Below are positions 27,478-35,582 of a DNA stretch of 64,000 nt, one piece after another (within the stretch, counting starts at the first letter, position 1; every line of letters starts with the position of its first letter). The DNA comes from an uncultured Bacteroides sp. (GTDB lineage Bacteria; Bacteroidota; Bacteroidia; Bacteroidales; Bacteroidaceae): the NCBI RefSeq assembly GCF_963677945.1, contig NZ_OY782578.1, positions 1 through 64,000 on the forward strand. The letters are read 5' to 3'. The notes under the pieces were generated by a model that saw nothing but the letters and a program-made list of their open reading frames with translations, was not told the origin of the DNA and searched no databases. The translations under genes and the position numbers were made by a program.

Positions 27478-28812
27478 ATGAACATCGAATTAATAATGGC
27501 TTCATTAGAAGCTAAACACCCTGGTGAGTTAGAATACCTCCAAGCTGTAAAAGAAGTCTTGATATCTATTGAAGATGTTTACAACCAACATCCTGAATTT
27601 GAAAAAGCTCGTATTATAGAACGCTTAGTTGAACCCGACCGTATTTTTACATTTAAAGTGCCTTGGGTAGACGATAAAGGAGAGGTACAAATCAACCTTG
27701 GTTACCGTGTTCAGTTCAACAATGCCATTGGCCCATACAAAGGCGGAATTCGTTTTCACCCTTCAGTAAATCTCTCTATCCTTAAATTCCTGGGATTTGA
27801 GCAAACTTTCAAAAATGCTTTAACTACTCTTCCAATGGGAGGAGGTAAAGGCGGATCTGATTTTTCTATTCGTGGTAAATCTGATGCAGAAGTTATGCGT
27901 TTCTGCCAGGCATTCATGTTAGAGCTATGGCGTCATATTGGTCCTGATACAGATGTACCAGCCGGAGATATCGGTGTCGGCGGGCGTGAAATTGGCTACA
28001 TGTTTGGTATGTATAAAAAACTAGCTCGTGAATTTACAGGTACATTTACCGGAAAAGGTATTGAATATGGTGGTTCATTAGTTCGTCCGGAAGCTACTGG
28101 TTTCGGAGGTCTATACTTTGTGCATCAGATGCTGGAAACAAAAGGCATTGATATTAAAGGTAAAACTGTTGCTATTTCTGGCTTTGGTAATGTAGCATGG
28201 GGTGCAGCCTTAAAAGCTACTGAACTTGGAGCTAAAGTTGTAACCATCTCCGGACCGGACGGATACATTTATGATGAAGCTGGTATTAGCGGAGAAAAGA
28301 TTGATTACATGCTTGAGTTGCGTGCTTCGGGCAATGATATAGTTGAACCATACGCTGAGGAATTCAAGGCTAAATTTGTTCCAGGTCGTCGTCCTTGGGA
28401 AGTTAAAGTAGACATAGCATTACCTTGTGCAACCCAAAACGAATTGGATGGCAATGATGCTAAACTATTAATAGATAATAATGTTCTTTGCGTGGGAGAA
28501 ATTTCTAACATGGGATGCACTCCTGAAGCTATTGATTTGTTTATTGAACGTAAAGTTATGTACGCTCCTGGTAAAGCAGTTAATGCTGGTGGAGTTGCAA
28601 CTTCCGGACTAGAGATGTCACAGAATGCAATGCACCTAAGCTGGGGAGCTAAGGAGGTAGATAGTAAGCTTCATGAAATTATGCATGGCATTCATGCTCA
28701 ATGTGTTAAGTATGGAACAGAAGCTGACGGATATATCAATTACGTTAAGGGAGCCAATATTGCAGGATTCATGAAAGTTGCTCACGCAATGATGGCCCAA
28801 GGTATAGTATAA
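27478..28812 (+). CDS. gdhB: Glutamate dehydrogenase, NAD-type
   Basis: A 444-residue paralogue of the enzyme at 18012, same length and strongly similar, with PMGGGKGGSDF and GPYKGGIRFH. The cofactor loop ISGFGNVAWGAALKATELGAK with VVTISGPDGYIYD closely matches the NAD-dependent Clostridium symbiosum enzyme, so a catabolic or dual-cofactor role is expected. The gene is divergent from the receiver/PEP-synthase-like fusion, sharing a 215-bp intergenic region. Cofactor assignment is by similarity of the loop, not experiment. Confidence 0.92.
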   Translation: MNIELIMASLEAKHPGELEYLQAVKEVLISIEDVYNQHPEFEKARIIERLVEPDRIFTFKVPWVDDKGEVQINLGYRVQFNNAIGPYKGGIRFHPSVNLSILKFLGFEQTFKNALTTLPMGGGKGGSDFSIRGKSDAEVMRFCQAFMLELWRHIGPDTDVPAGDIGVGGREIGYMFGMYKKLAREFTGTFTGKGIEYGGSLVRPEATGFGGLYFVHQMLETKGIDIKGKTVAISGFGNVAWGAALKATELGAKVVTISGPDGYIYDEAGISGEKIDYMLELRASGNDIVEPYAEEFKAKFVPGRRPWEVKVDIALPCATQNELDGNDAKLLIDNNVLCVGEISNMGCTPEAIDLFIERKVMYAPGKAVNAGGVATSGLEMSQNAMHLSWGAKEVDSKLHEIMHGIHAQCVKYGTEADGYINYVKGANIAGFMKVAHAMMAQGIV

Positions 28813-28855
28813 TAATCAAAGAAATATTCGTTTAGTCGTATTTTAAGTTTTGCGG

Positions 28856-28893
28856 TGCCCGTTACTCGAGAGAGTGGCGGGCATTCGTTTTTT
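28856..28893 (+). terminator. Terminator after the second glutamate dehydrogenase gene
   Basis: TGCCCGTTACTC (28856-28867) pairs with GAGTGGCGGGCA (28872-28883) through two G-T wobbles and is followed by TTCGTTTTTTT. Confidence 0.75.
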
Positions 28894-28924
28894 TATACAA
28901 TTTTTTAGTTAGAAATATTTTTCT

Positions 28925-28932
28925 TACCTTTG
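28925..28932 (+). promoter_or_regulatory. -7 box TACCTTTG of the rlpA-type gene
   Basis: TACCTTTG matches TAnnTTTG and lies 32 bp before the ATG at 28964. Confidence 0.5.
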
Positions 28933-28963
28933 TACCAGACTGTTAACCAAAAACAAGAACAAT

Positions 28964-29449
28964 ATGGTCAACAAGATTTTATTATTTATCCTGTTTCTTC
29001 TGACCACAGTCAGTTTTTGCACATCCGCTCAAGAGACAGGAAAAGCTACTTATTACGGGAAAAGAATGCATGGCAGAAATACTGCCAGCGGAATTCGTTA
29101 TCACAATGACAGCCTCACTTGTGCTCACCGTACATATCCCTTCGGTACATTACTTAAAGTAAAGAATAAGAAGAATGACAGAGAAGTAATTGTTACTGTA
29201 ACAGACAGAGGTCCTTTTGGGAGAAGGTTTATTATTGATCTTTCCTACAGTGCAGCAAAAGAGATTGATATGCTTAGAGAAGGAATTGCTAATGTAGAAG
29301 TCAGTTTGTACACACCTATAGAAGTTCCTTTTAGAGTGGAAGAAGATCTCAACCCTCATTGGGAAGAAAAGATGGCAATACCTAATGCCGTATGCCCTGA
29401 TGCAATGGACCCAAAAGGTTCCGGCACCAAAACAAATTTATCAAAATAG
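28964..29449 (+). CDS. RlpA-like septal ring lytic transglycosylase family protein
   Basis: The 161-residue secreted protein has a signal peptide (about 1-23, ending TSAQE) and one double-psi beta-barrel domain (about 25-115). That domain contains GKATYYGKRMHGRNTASG, TCAHRTYPFGTLLKV and VTDRGPFGRRFIIDLS, the RlpA signature with its conserved His and Asp. RlpA proteins act on denuded glycan strands of peptidoglycan. It lacks a C-terminal SPOR domain, unlike the E. coli protein. The M24 peptidase gene starts 16 bp after its stop. Confidence 0.88.
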   Translation: MVNKILLFILFLLTTVSFCTSAQETGKATYYGKRMHGRNTASGIRYHNDSLTCAHRTYPFGTLLKVKNKKNDREVIVTVTDRGPFGRRFIIDLSYSAAKEIDMLREGIANVEVSLYTPIEVPFRVEEDLNPHWEEKMAIPNAVCPDAMDPKGSGTKTNLSK

Positions 29450-29465
29450 TATTTATACTCAAACA

Positions 29466-30635
29466 ATGAAATTATCAAATGAATTAGCTCTGCGTCAGGA
29501 GAAGATCCGGGCGCTTATGCTTCAATCAAACATTGACGCTGCACTTATTACTTGCAACGTAAACATACTCTATACTTGTGGACAAGTTCTTAGTGGTTAT
29601 TGCTATCTGCCTGCTGTAGGAGAACCCTGGTACTTTATAAAACGCCCAAGTGGATTGAAAGGCAAGAATATTCATTATATCCGGAAACCTGAACAGATTG
29701 CTGAAACGCTAAAAGAAAAAGGAATTCCTTTTCCTGAAACGCTCATGTTGGAAGGAGATGAATTGCCATTTACAGAATATACCCGACTGGCAAATATCTT
29801 TCCTTCATCTAAATGTGTAAACGGAACACCGGTAATCCGCGCTGCCCGTAGCGTAAAAACAGATGTAGAGATTGAGCTCTTCCGCCAGGCCGGAGCTGCA
29901 CATACCCGTGCATACATGCAAATACCATCAGTTTATCGTGAAGGAATGGACGATCGCCATTTCTCATTCGAAATAGAAAGAATAATGCGTCTGGAAGGAT
30001 GCCTTGGTATTTTCCGTGTTTTTGGTCAAAGCATGGAGATATTCTTTGGAAGTGTACTTGCCGGAAATAATGCGGAAGCACCTTCTCCTTATGATTTTGC
30101 ACTAGGAGGAAAAGGATTAAGCCCTGCTCTGCCAGGGGGGCTTAATGGCACAAAGCTAGAAAAAGGAAATACTGTAATGGTAGATTTAGGAGGAAACTTC
30201 AACGGCTATATGTGTGATATGTCACGTGTCTTCTCTATCGGTAAAATCAGCGAAGAAGCTTATAAAGCACATCAGGTATGTCTGGATATCCAGTCGGAAG
30301 TAATAGCTATGGCAAAACCGGGAGCTGTTTGTGAAACGCTGTACAATAAAGCAATCGATATAGTAGCCAAAGCTGGTTTCAAAGATCAGTTTATGGGCAC
30401 CAAACAACAAGCCAAGTTTGTAGGCCATGGCATCGGACTTGAAATTAACGAAGCTCCTGTATTTGCTCCAAGAGTAAAACAAGAACTGCAACCAGGAATG
30501 GTTTTTGCTCTCGAACCTAAAATTGTTCTTCCAGGTGTTGGTCCTGTAGGAATTGAAAATTCATGGGTTGTAAATGAACATGGTGTAGAGAAACTTACAA
30601 TTTGTCTGGAAGAGATTATTGATTTAGAAGGATAA
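29466..30635 (+). CDS. M24 family metallopeptidase (Xaa-Pro aminopeptidase type)
   Basis: The enzyme removes the N-terminal residue before proline. From the ATG at 29466 the protein has 390 residues: a creatinase-like N-domain (about 1-140) and a pita-bread catalytic domain. Metal ligands fall in VMVDLGGNFNGYMCDMSR (two Asp), VGHGIGLEINEAP (His), ALEPKIV (Glu) and GIENSWVV (Glu). An in-frame ATG 27 codons upstream lies inside rlpA and is not used here. The 3' 220 bp of this gene are repeated as a fragment at 32117-32343. It is followed by a strong terminator. Confidence 0.9.
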   Translation: MKLSNELALRQEKIRALMLQSNIDAALITCNVNILYTCGQVLSGYCYLPAVGEPWYFIKRPSGLKGKNIHYIRKPEQIAETLKEKGIPFPETLMLEGDELPFTEYTRLANIFPSSKCVNGTPVIRAARSVKTDVEIELFRQAGAAHTRAYMQIPSVYREGMDDRHFSFEIERIMRLEGCLGIFRVFGQSMEIFFGSVLAGNNAEAPSPYDFALGGKGLSPALPGGLNGTKLEKGNTVMVDLGGNFNGYMCDMSRVFSIGKISEEAYKAHQVCLDIQSEVIAMAKPGAVCETLYNKAIDIVAKAGFKDQFMGTKQQAKFVGHGIGLEINEAPVFAPRVKQELQPGMVFALEPKIVLPGVGPVGIENSWVVNEHGVEKLTICLEEIIDLEG

Positions 30636-30659
30636 TAATTCTTATTAATAAGCTAATAG

Positions 30660-30702
30660 GCACCCCCACCAGTTTGAACTGCGTGGGGGTGCTTTATTTT
30701 TT
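30660..30702 (+). terminator. Strong terminator after the M24 peptidase gene
   Basis: GCACCCCCAC (30660-30669) pairs perfectly with GTGGGGGTGC (30683-30692) and is followed by TTTATTTTTT. Confidence 0.85.
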
Positions 30703-30849
30703 AAATACACTCCACAAACCTAATAAATAATATCAGATTTCTACTATTTATAGTTTGATTTTAGTAATAGAAGAATTGCATTGGTTGAAAATAGCCCTAA
30801 GTGCCAGTAATTGCTTTCCACAACTCAATATATTTTAAATTGAAAAGAG

Positions 30850-30857
30850 TATTTTTG
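30850..30857 (+). promoter_or_regulatory. -7 box TATTTTTG of the exporter gene
   Basis: TATTTTTG fits TAnnTTTG, 23 bp before the ATG at 30880. The -33 region is not consensus. Confidence 0.45.
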
Positions 30858-30879
30858 TCGTTCATAAATTTATTTTAAA

Positions 30880-32085
30880 ATGGTCACAAAAGAAAAATAT
30901 AAATTCATCATACATCTGGGAAAAGCATTGCATAATTATGGGATTCCATCCTACAGAATTCAGGCTTATTTATTTAAGGTGGCAAAGAACATGGGAATAA
31001 AAGGTACTTTTATGGATTCGGCCACATGGATTAATTATGTGTTTTATGAAAACGGAAATGAACAGACATATAATTATATTGAAAGTGTAGCCCCCGGAAC
31101 GTTAAACCTGGGTGCCTTTTCTAGAATTGTTGAAACTACGGATAAATTAATAGCGAATGAGATTGATATTTCCGAAATGGAAAACAGGTTAAAAATCATA
31201 CACAACAAAACAATAAAAGTCAATCACGGGATTTTAACCATTGCCTATAGCCTAGCTGCTGGCTCCTTTAATCTGCTGGTTGGTACAAACTGGATATCAG
31301 TTCTATTTGCAACATTATTAGGTGCATTTGTTTATTTCATAACCTATTTATCAACTAAGCACGAATATTTAAAATCCGTTCTTGAATCAATCGTGTCATT
31401 TTTGGCTACAATCATTACCGGATTATTATCGTTAGTATTCCCTGAAATTAACGTTGGACTAACAATAATCTCGGCAATAATTATCTTCGTACCCGGACTA
31501 GCCATAACAACTGCATTAGAAGAAATAACATCTAAAAATCTTATTTCAGGAACAGCAAAGTTATTTGATTCAATAATCTCATTGTTCAAACAGTTTTTTG
31601 GAGTTATACTGGGATTAACTTGCCTGAAGTTCTTTATTGATTTTGAGATTTTCAGTCATTACTCAAATACACCCAGCTGGATTATATTCCTGGCAATGCC
31701 ATTGCTTTCAATAAGTGTGCTCCCCATATTTCAGGTTCGTAAAAAAGATATGCTATTTGGCATTTTTACAGGAGCAATCGGCTTCTTTCTTGCCTATTCA
31801 TTTTCTGTAGCCGGTATTCTTCTCAGCACATTTATCGGATCGATAGGTATCGTTATTTCAAGCCATTTTTTCAGTAAAGTAACAAGAACACCAGAAGTTG
31901 TCTATGTTACTCAGGGAATTATTATGCTTGTACCCGGTAGTAAATCATTGTTCGGCCTCAGTAATGTTTTTTTAAACACTACAATTATAAATGTCGGAAA
32001 TATTGGCGAACAGGTAGCTTACATTTTTATGGGAATTCTAGGCGGTTTGTTGTTTGGAGGCGTTTTTAAACAAGAGGATAAATAA
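30880..32085 (+). CDS. Threonine/serine exporter family membrane protein (ThrE type)
   Basis: The 401-residue protein combines the two ThrE modules that are split genes in many bacteria. The N-terminal ThrE-family module includes GKALHNYGIPSYRIQ and five or so membrane segments from about residue 110. The C-terminal module adds four or five more helices from about 260. The family exports threonine and serine, driven by the proton gradient. The gene lies between the M24 peptidase gene and a duplicated fragment of that gene's 3' end, which suggests it arrived or was duplicated by recombination at this site. Confidence 0.82.
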   Translation: MVTKEKYKFIIHLGKALHNYGIPSYRIQAYLFKVAKNMGIKGTFMDSATWINYVFYENGNEQTYNYIESVAPGTLNLGAFSRIVETTDKLIANEIDISEMENRLKIIHNKTIKVNHGILTIAYSLAAGSFNLLVGTNWISVLFATLLGAFVYFITYLSTKHEYLKSVLESIVSFLATIITGLLSLVFPEINVGLTIISAIIIFVPGLAITTALEEITSKNLISGTAKLFDSIISLFKQFFGVILGLTCLKFFIDFEIFSHYSNTPSWIIFLAMPLLSISVLPIFQVRKKDMLFGIFTGAIGFFLAYSFSVAGILLSTFIGSIGIVISSHFFSKVTRTPEVVYVTQGIIMLVPGSKSLFGLSNVFLNTTIINVGNIGEQVAYIFMGILGGLLFGGVFKQEDK

Positions 32086-32116
32086 AAAGTATCTGATAAA
32101 TGGATACACACCACCA

Positions 32117-32343
32117 TAGGCCACGGCATCGGACTGGAAATTAACGAAGCTCCTGTATTTGCTCCAAGAGTGAAACAAGAACTGCAACCAGGAATGTTTT
32201 TTGCTCTCGAACCTAAAATTGTTCTTTCCGGTGTTGGTCCTGTAGGGATTGAAAATTCATGGGTTGTTAATGAGCAAGGTGTAGAGAAACTTACACTTTG
32301 TCCGGAAGAGATTATTGACCTGGAAAATTCAATTATAGCGTAA
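32117..32343 (+). pseudogene. Duplicated 3' fragment of the M24 aminopeptidase gene
   Basis: From 32119 the DNA reads GHGIGLEINEAPVFAPRVKQ in one frame and continues through the metal-binding GIENSWVV segment to EEIIDLE, then runs to a stop at 32341-32343. It corresponds to about 30421-30633 of the intact gene, with a few substitutions (for example V to F, P to S, L to P). There is no start, and all upstream sequence is missing. Together with the intact gene it forms a direct repeat flanking the exporter gene. Confidence 0.85.
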
Positions 32344-32470
32344 ACTATATTTAGGACTAAGAAAAACAGTGTAAACCAATCTTTGTAATAACAGAGAAAA
32401 CTGTAAACCTATTCCAGGAAAGGCGAATGCAAACTCCAATAAATAAAAACCATTGGTGAATAATAGAAAA

Positions 32471-32552
32471 ACTCCCGCCAGCTTTTTAAAAAAGATAACC
32501 GTACATTACTCAACATCCGGTTGGGTTTTTAAAAAAGCTGGCGGGAGATTTT
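32471..32552. terminator. Large GC-rich hairpin, probable bidirectional terminator
   Basis: CTCCCGCCAGCTTTTT (from 32472) pairs with its complement ending GCTGGCGGGAG at 32547. A second stem, AACCG/CGGTT, lies inside. A run of T follows on both strands, so it can end the exporter-side transcript and the convergent receptor transcript. Confidence 0.65.
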
Positions 32553-32648
32553 TCATCTATCAATATTGCACATTCTTACAGTAAAACAAAAAGCTACCAT
32601 CGCTCCATCACCAATTCTTGTAACACATTATATTACAACAAATTAAGG

Positions 32649-32877
32649 GGTGATAGTAGAATTTTCATCCATCACCAAACCATCACTTTTAGGGTCTACC
32701 CTCACCAAATTCAGACGCAAATCTTGCATTTTTGTACATTCAAAATACCTTGCCCCAAAATAGTCTCAACGATTTTGTGATTGAAATGTGCTCCATTTTT
32801 ATTTTTTTAGGCTGAAATGGTGAGGGATGAAGCATATTGTGATGGTAAAAGTGAGGGTTCAGAATGCTACCATCACC
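32649..32877. repeat. Imperfect inverted repeat of 229 bp with 66-bp arms
   Basis: The left arm (32649-32714) and right arm (32812-32877) share GGTGATRGTAG at the outer end, ACCATCAC in the middle and CCCTCACCA with TTCAG at the inner end. The 97-bp centre has no gene. The words are the same CCCTCAC/CCATCAC type as at 1321-1418. A tandem AGTGAGGGAGTGAGGG follows at 32915-32930. It looks like a non-autonomous dispersed repeat; no transposase is near. Confidence 0.6.
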
Positions 32878-32965
32878 ACATATATCCTTTATAATCAAGA
32901 TCTTGACAAGGAATAGTGAGGGAGTGAGGGATGTAAATACGCTTTCTCATGTTCAAAATAAATTA

Positions 32966-35278
32966 TTATTTAACTTTCATTATGGCGCTTTCGGTATTTG
33001 TATCAACCTTACCATTCTCTACTTTCTGTTTCTTTCCGCGACTGAACTTATATACCAGCTTTACGTAGCCAACCGACTGAAAACTCTTATTTAAAGTAGT
33101 ATTTAGGTATGAATAAGCGGATCCGTCATAACTTTCACAAATATTGTTATGTCTTGAGAACGGATTGGTAGTACCTAGTTCTACATGCCAATTAGGAACA
33201 CTCCAACGAATATTTCCCCCATACTGAATAAAGTCTTCTTCATAAACAGCCGAATTTGTGAGTCTTTTCTCTTTGGCCTTAACTGAAAGATTTACCATTA
33301 TGTTTTTCCAAGAATAATTCAAGTCAGCCATAGCCCTGAATGTTGTCTGTTCTTCACGGAACGAACCTTTAAACTGGTAATGGAGTACAGCCAATTCTGA
33401 TTTAAGATCAAAATTAGAAGAGATATTCCATGTGCCAGATAGCACTCCGATGTGCTGATGAAGATCTATGTTACTTTTAAAAGTACTTATAATCTTATCT
33501 TTCTCTGCGAAATAGTAAGGAACAGCCAAATTGGTAAACACATTACCAATCAGCATGGCTTGAATGCTTAATTTCTTTGAAAATAGATTGTACATCAGAG
33601 AGCCGTTGTAGAGCTTTGACATGTCCAAATCCGGATTTCCTCGTTTTACAAGAATGGAATTAATAGCTTGATCTACTGTATTGAGTGAATTGACAGTCGG
33701 AAAACTGTTTCCTGCATTAAAACTAAAAGTAAATGCTTGTTTCTGAAAAGGCATATATCTCAACATCACATTGGCACGTGGCGTAAATTGATTTCTACCT
33801 TCCTCTCCTTTCAATTCGTAATTGAGCCAAGATGCTCCTAATTGGCTGTTCAATATCCATTTATTGCCAAAATGATGCATATAACCTAAACGAAGAATTG
33901 CCTCATTGGTATATAGTTCCTGCGAATAATTGGATGAACCGGTATACTGAGAATCACTTAACCTATAGTTTTCTATGATTGAGGCGCTAAAAGTATTATT
34001 ATTTTTCACTTTTTTGCTATAGTTCAAATTCAGCTTAGTATTATAAAAGTCTTCATCAGCTTCTGTATGAGTACTAAAATCGGTCTCTTTATAATCACGA
34101 ACATACTTATTCTTATTGTATGAACCTCCTAAAGTAACCGATAGATTCTGTTTACGGGGCAGTTCAAAGTTTCCATACAGCTCCATAGTTGGCTTATAAT
34201 TCTTCTCATCAACAAATGAATTGCTTTTTATATTTTTGGCATCCAAATTCAAATAATCTATTTCTTTATCTGTGTAATTATCGGGCGTAATACTGCGTAC
34301 AAAAGAGAACTTTGCGACTAAAGTCTTTTTGGGTGTAGAAGATTTCAGATTCAACTGAACATATTGATTATTATTTTTTGTTACATCGCGTAGTATCTTG
34401 TTGTATCTGGAAACTGTTCGTTCTGGTAAATTATAATTCTCCGTTATCGTGCTACCCGGATTATCATAATCTTCCATGTTATAACCTCCGAAAGCCTGAA
34501 AAGACAGATTTTCTTTTGAAAACTGAGCGGTAGCATTATAATCACCTTTCAAATAACCTATATTTTGTTTTGCATCAAGAGAAAAGTAGCTACCGCTTGT
34601 TTTTTTCTTCGTGATGATATTAATAGCCGTATTATCTTGAATATACTTCCCTGATGGAACATCAATGCATTCAATTCGGTCAATCGAAGCAGATTCTATA
34701 TTCTGAATTTCTCGATATCCTACTTTTTGACCATCGACATACAAAGCAACCTCCTGTCCCAATCTGGTGACAAGTCCTTTACTTCTGTCAACATTGACCC
34801 CCGGAATCATTATGTTATAAAGAACATCATAACCTGAACCGGCAAATTTCAGTTCATTTTTTCGTGGATAAATCAACATGCCGTCCTTCTTCCTTATAAT
34901 ACGGTCGGCAACAATCTGTATATCATCGAGCATTTTAGCTTCTTGAAACAAAATTATATTACCCAACGATATGTTTTGAGTGCTTACAGCTATTTTTTGG
35001 TACTGCTTTTGATATTCTATGTGGCTGACAACAAGGATATATTCCCCTGATTTTAGATTCTTCATCTCAAAAAGTCCCCCAGAATCACTAGCCGTCCCTG
35101 TTATAAAAACAGAGTCAGATTGTAATAACTGAATATTAGCTGCCTCAATACTATTGTTGTCTTTATTAATTATTTTACCGGTTATGCTATGTTGAGCAAA
35201 TGTGCTTATTGATAGAAAAAGAGAGAATATTATAAAGAATGATCTTATAATTCTAAAATTTGTAATGCAGTTAGCCAT
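32966..35278 (-). CDS. TonB-dependent receptor-like outer-membrane beta-barrel protein
   Basis: The 770-residue protein has a signal peptide (about 1-28), a carboxypeptidase-regulatory-like domain (about 29-120; SITGKIINKDNNSIEAANIQ), a plug-like region (about 130-220) and a long barrel of the OMP_b-brl_3 type. It lacks an obvious TonB box and any SusD partner, so the ligand is unknown and may be a peptide or small molecule. A membrane-bound TPR/HTH regulator is encoded just upstream on the same strand and is its likely controller. Confidence 0.85.
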   Translation of the reverse strand: MANCITNFRIIRSFFIIFSLFLSISTFAQHSITGKIINKDNNSIEAANIQLLQSDSVFITGTASDSGGLFEMKNLKSGEYILVVSHIEYQKQYQKIAVSTQNISLGNIILFQEAKMLDDIQIVADRIIRKKDGMLIYPRKNELKFAGSGYDVLYNIMIPGVNVDRSKGLVTRLGQEVALYVDGQKVGYREIQNIESASIDRIECIDVPSGKYIQDNTAINIITKKKTSGSYFSLDAKQNIGYLKGDYNATAQFSKENLSFQAFGGYNMEDYDNPGSTITENYNLPERTVSRYNKILRDVTKNNNQYVQLNLKSSTPKKTLVAKFSFVRSITPDNYTDKEIDYLNLDAKNIKSNSFVDEKNYKPTMELYGNFELPRKQNLSVTLGGSYNKNKYVRDYKETDFSTHTEADEDFYNTKLNLNYSKKVKNNNTFSASIIENYRLSDSQYTGSSNYSQELYTNEAILRLGYMHHFGNKWILNSQLGASWLNYELKGEEGRNQFTPRANVMLRYMPFQKQAFTFSFNAGNSFPTVNSLNTVDQAINSILVKRGNPDLDMSKLYNGSLMYNLFSKKLSIQAMLIGNVFTNLAVPYYFAEKDKIISTFKSNIDLHQHIGVLSGTWNISSNFDLKSELAVLHYQFKGSFREEQTTFRAMADLNYSWKNIMVNLSVKAKEKRLTNSAVYEEDFIQYGGNIRWSVPNWHVELGTTNPFSRHNNICESYDGSAYSYLNTTLNKSFQSVGYVKLVYKFSRGKKQKVENGKVDTNTESAIMKVK

Positions 35279-35582
35279 AATCGAAATATCAAATTATTAT
35301 ATTCTTATTTAAGTGCCTGAAGTATTAATAAAAATTATATTACCAGGAAAGGTTGGTTCCCCATACCAGAATTGAAAATTACTATAATATGCTTCATCAA
35401 TACATTATATTAATTCATTTATAATTTAGAAACTTTGACAAAGTTAAAAGTAAATTATAAAGAATACAAGGGAAAAAAGACCCAATATAGCTTTTTATGT
35501 TATACAACAAAAACTAAAACACTAATTATCAACATTCTAATTATCTTTTAATATAGGTTTTATATAGCTATTAAAAGATAAG
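35279..35582 (-). promoter_or_regulatory. Intergenic region with candidate receptor promoter
   Basis: This 304-bp A+T-rich gap separates the regulator stop from the receptor start. On the minus strand TAACTTTG (35439-35446) fits the -7 box, with CTTG about 20 bp upstream. That would give a leader of about 150 nt. No ORF or RNA gene is visible. Confidence 0.35.

Noticed and set aside
29385-29465. Longer N-terminus for the M24 peptidase
   Set aside because: It lies inside the rlpA-type gene and does not resemble the family. The ATG at 29466 gives a standard start.
32649-32877. Composite transposon or IS without transposase
   Set aside because: There are no terminal TG/CA ends, no target duplication that I can see and no transposase. 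It is kept only as an inverted repeat.
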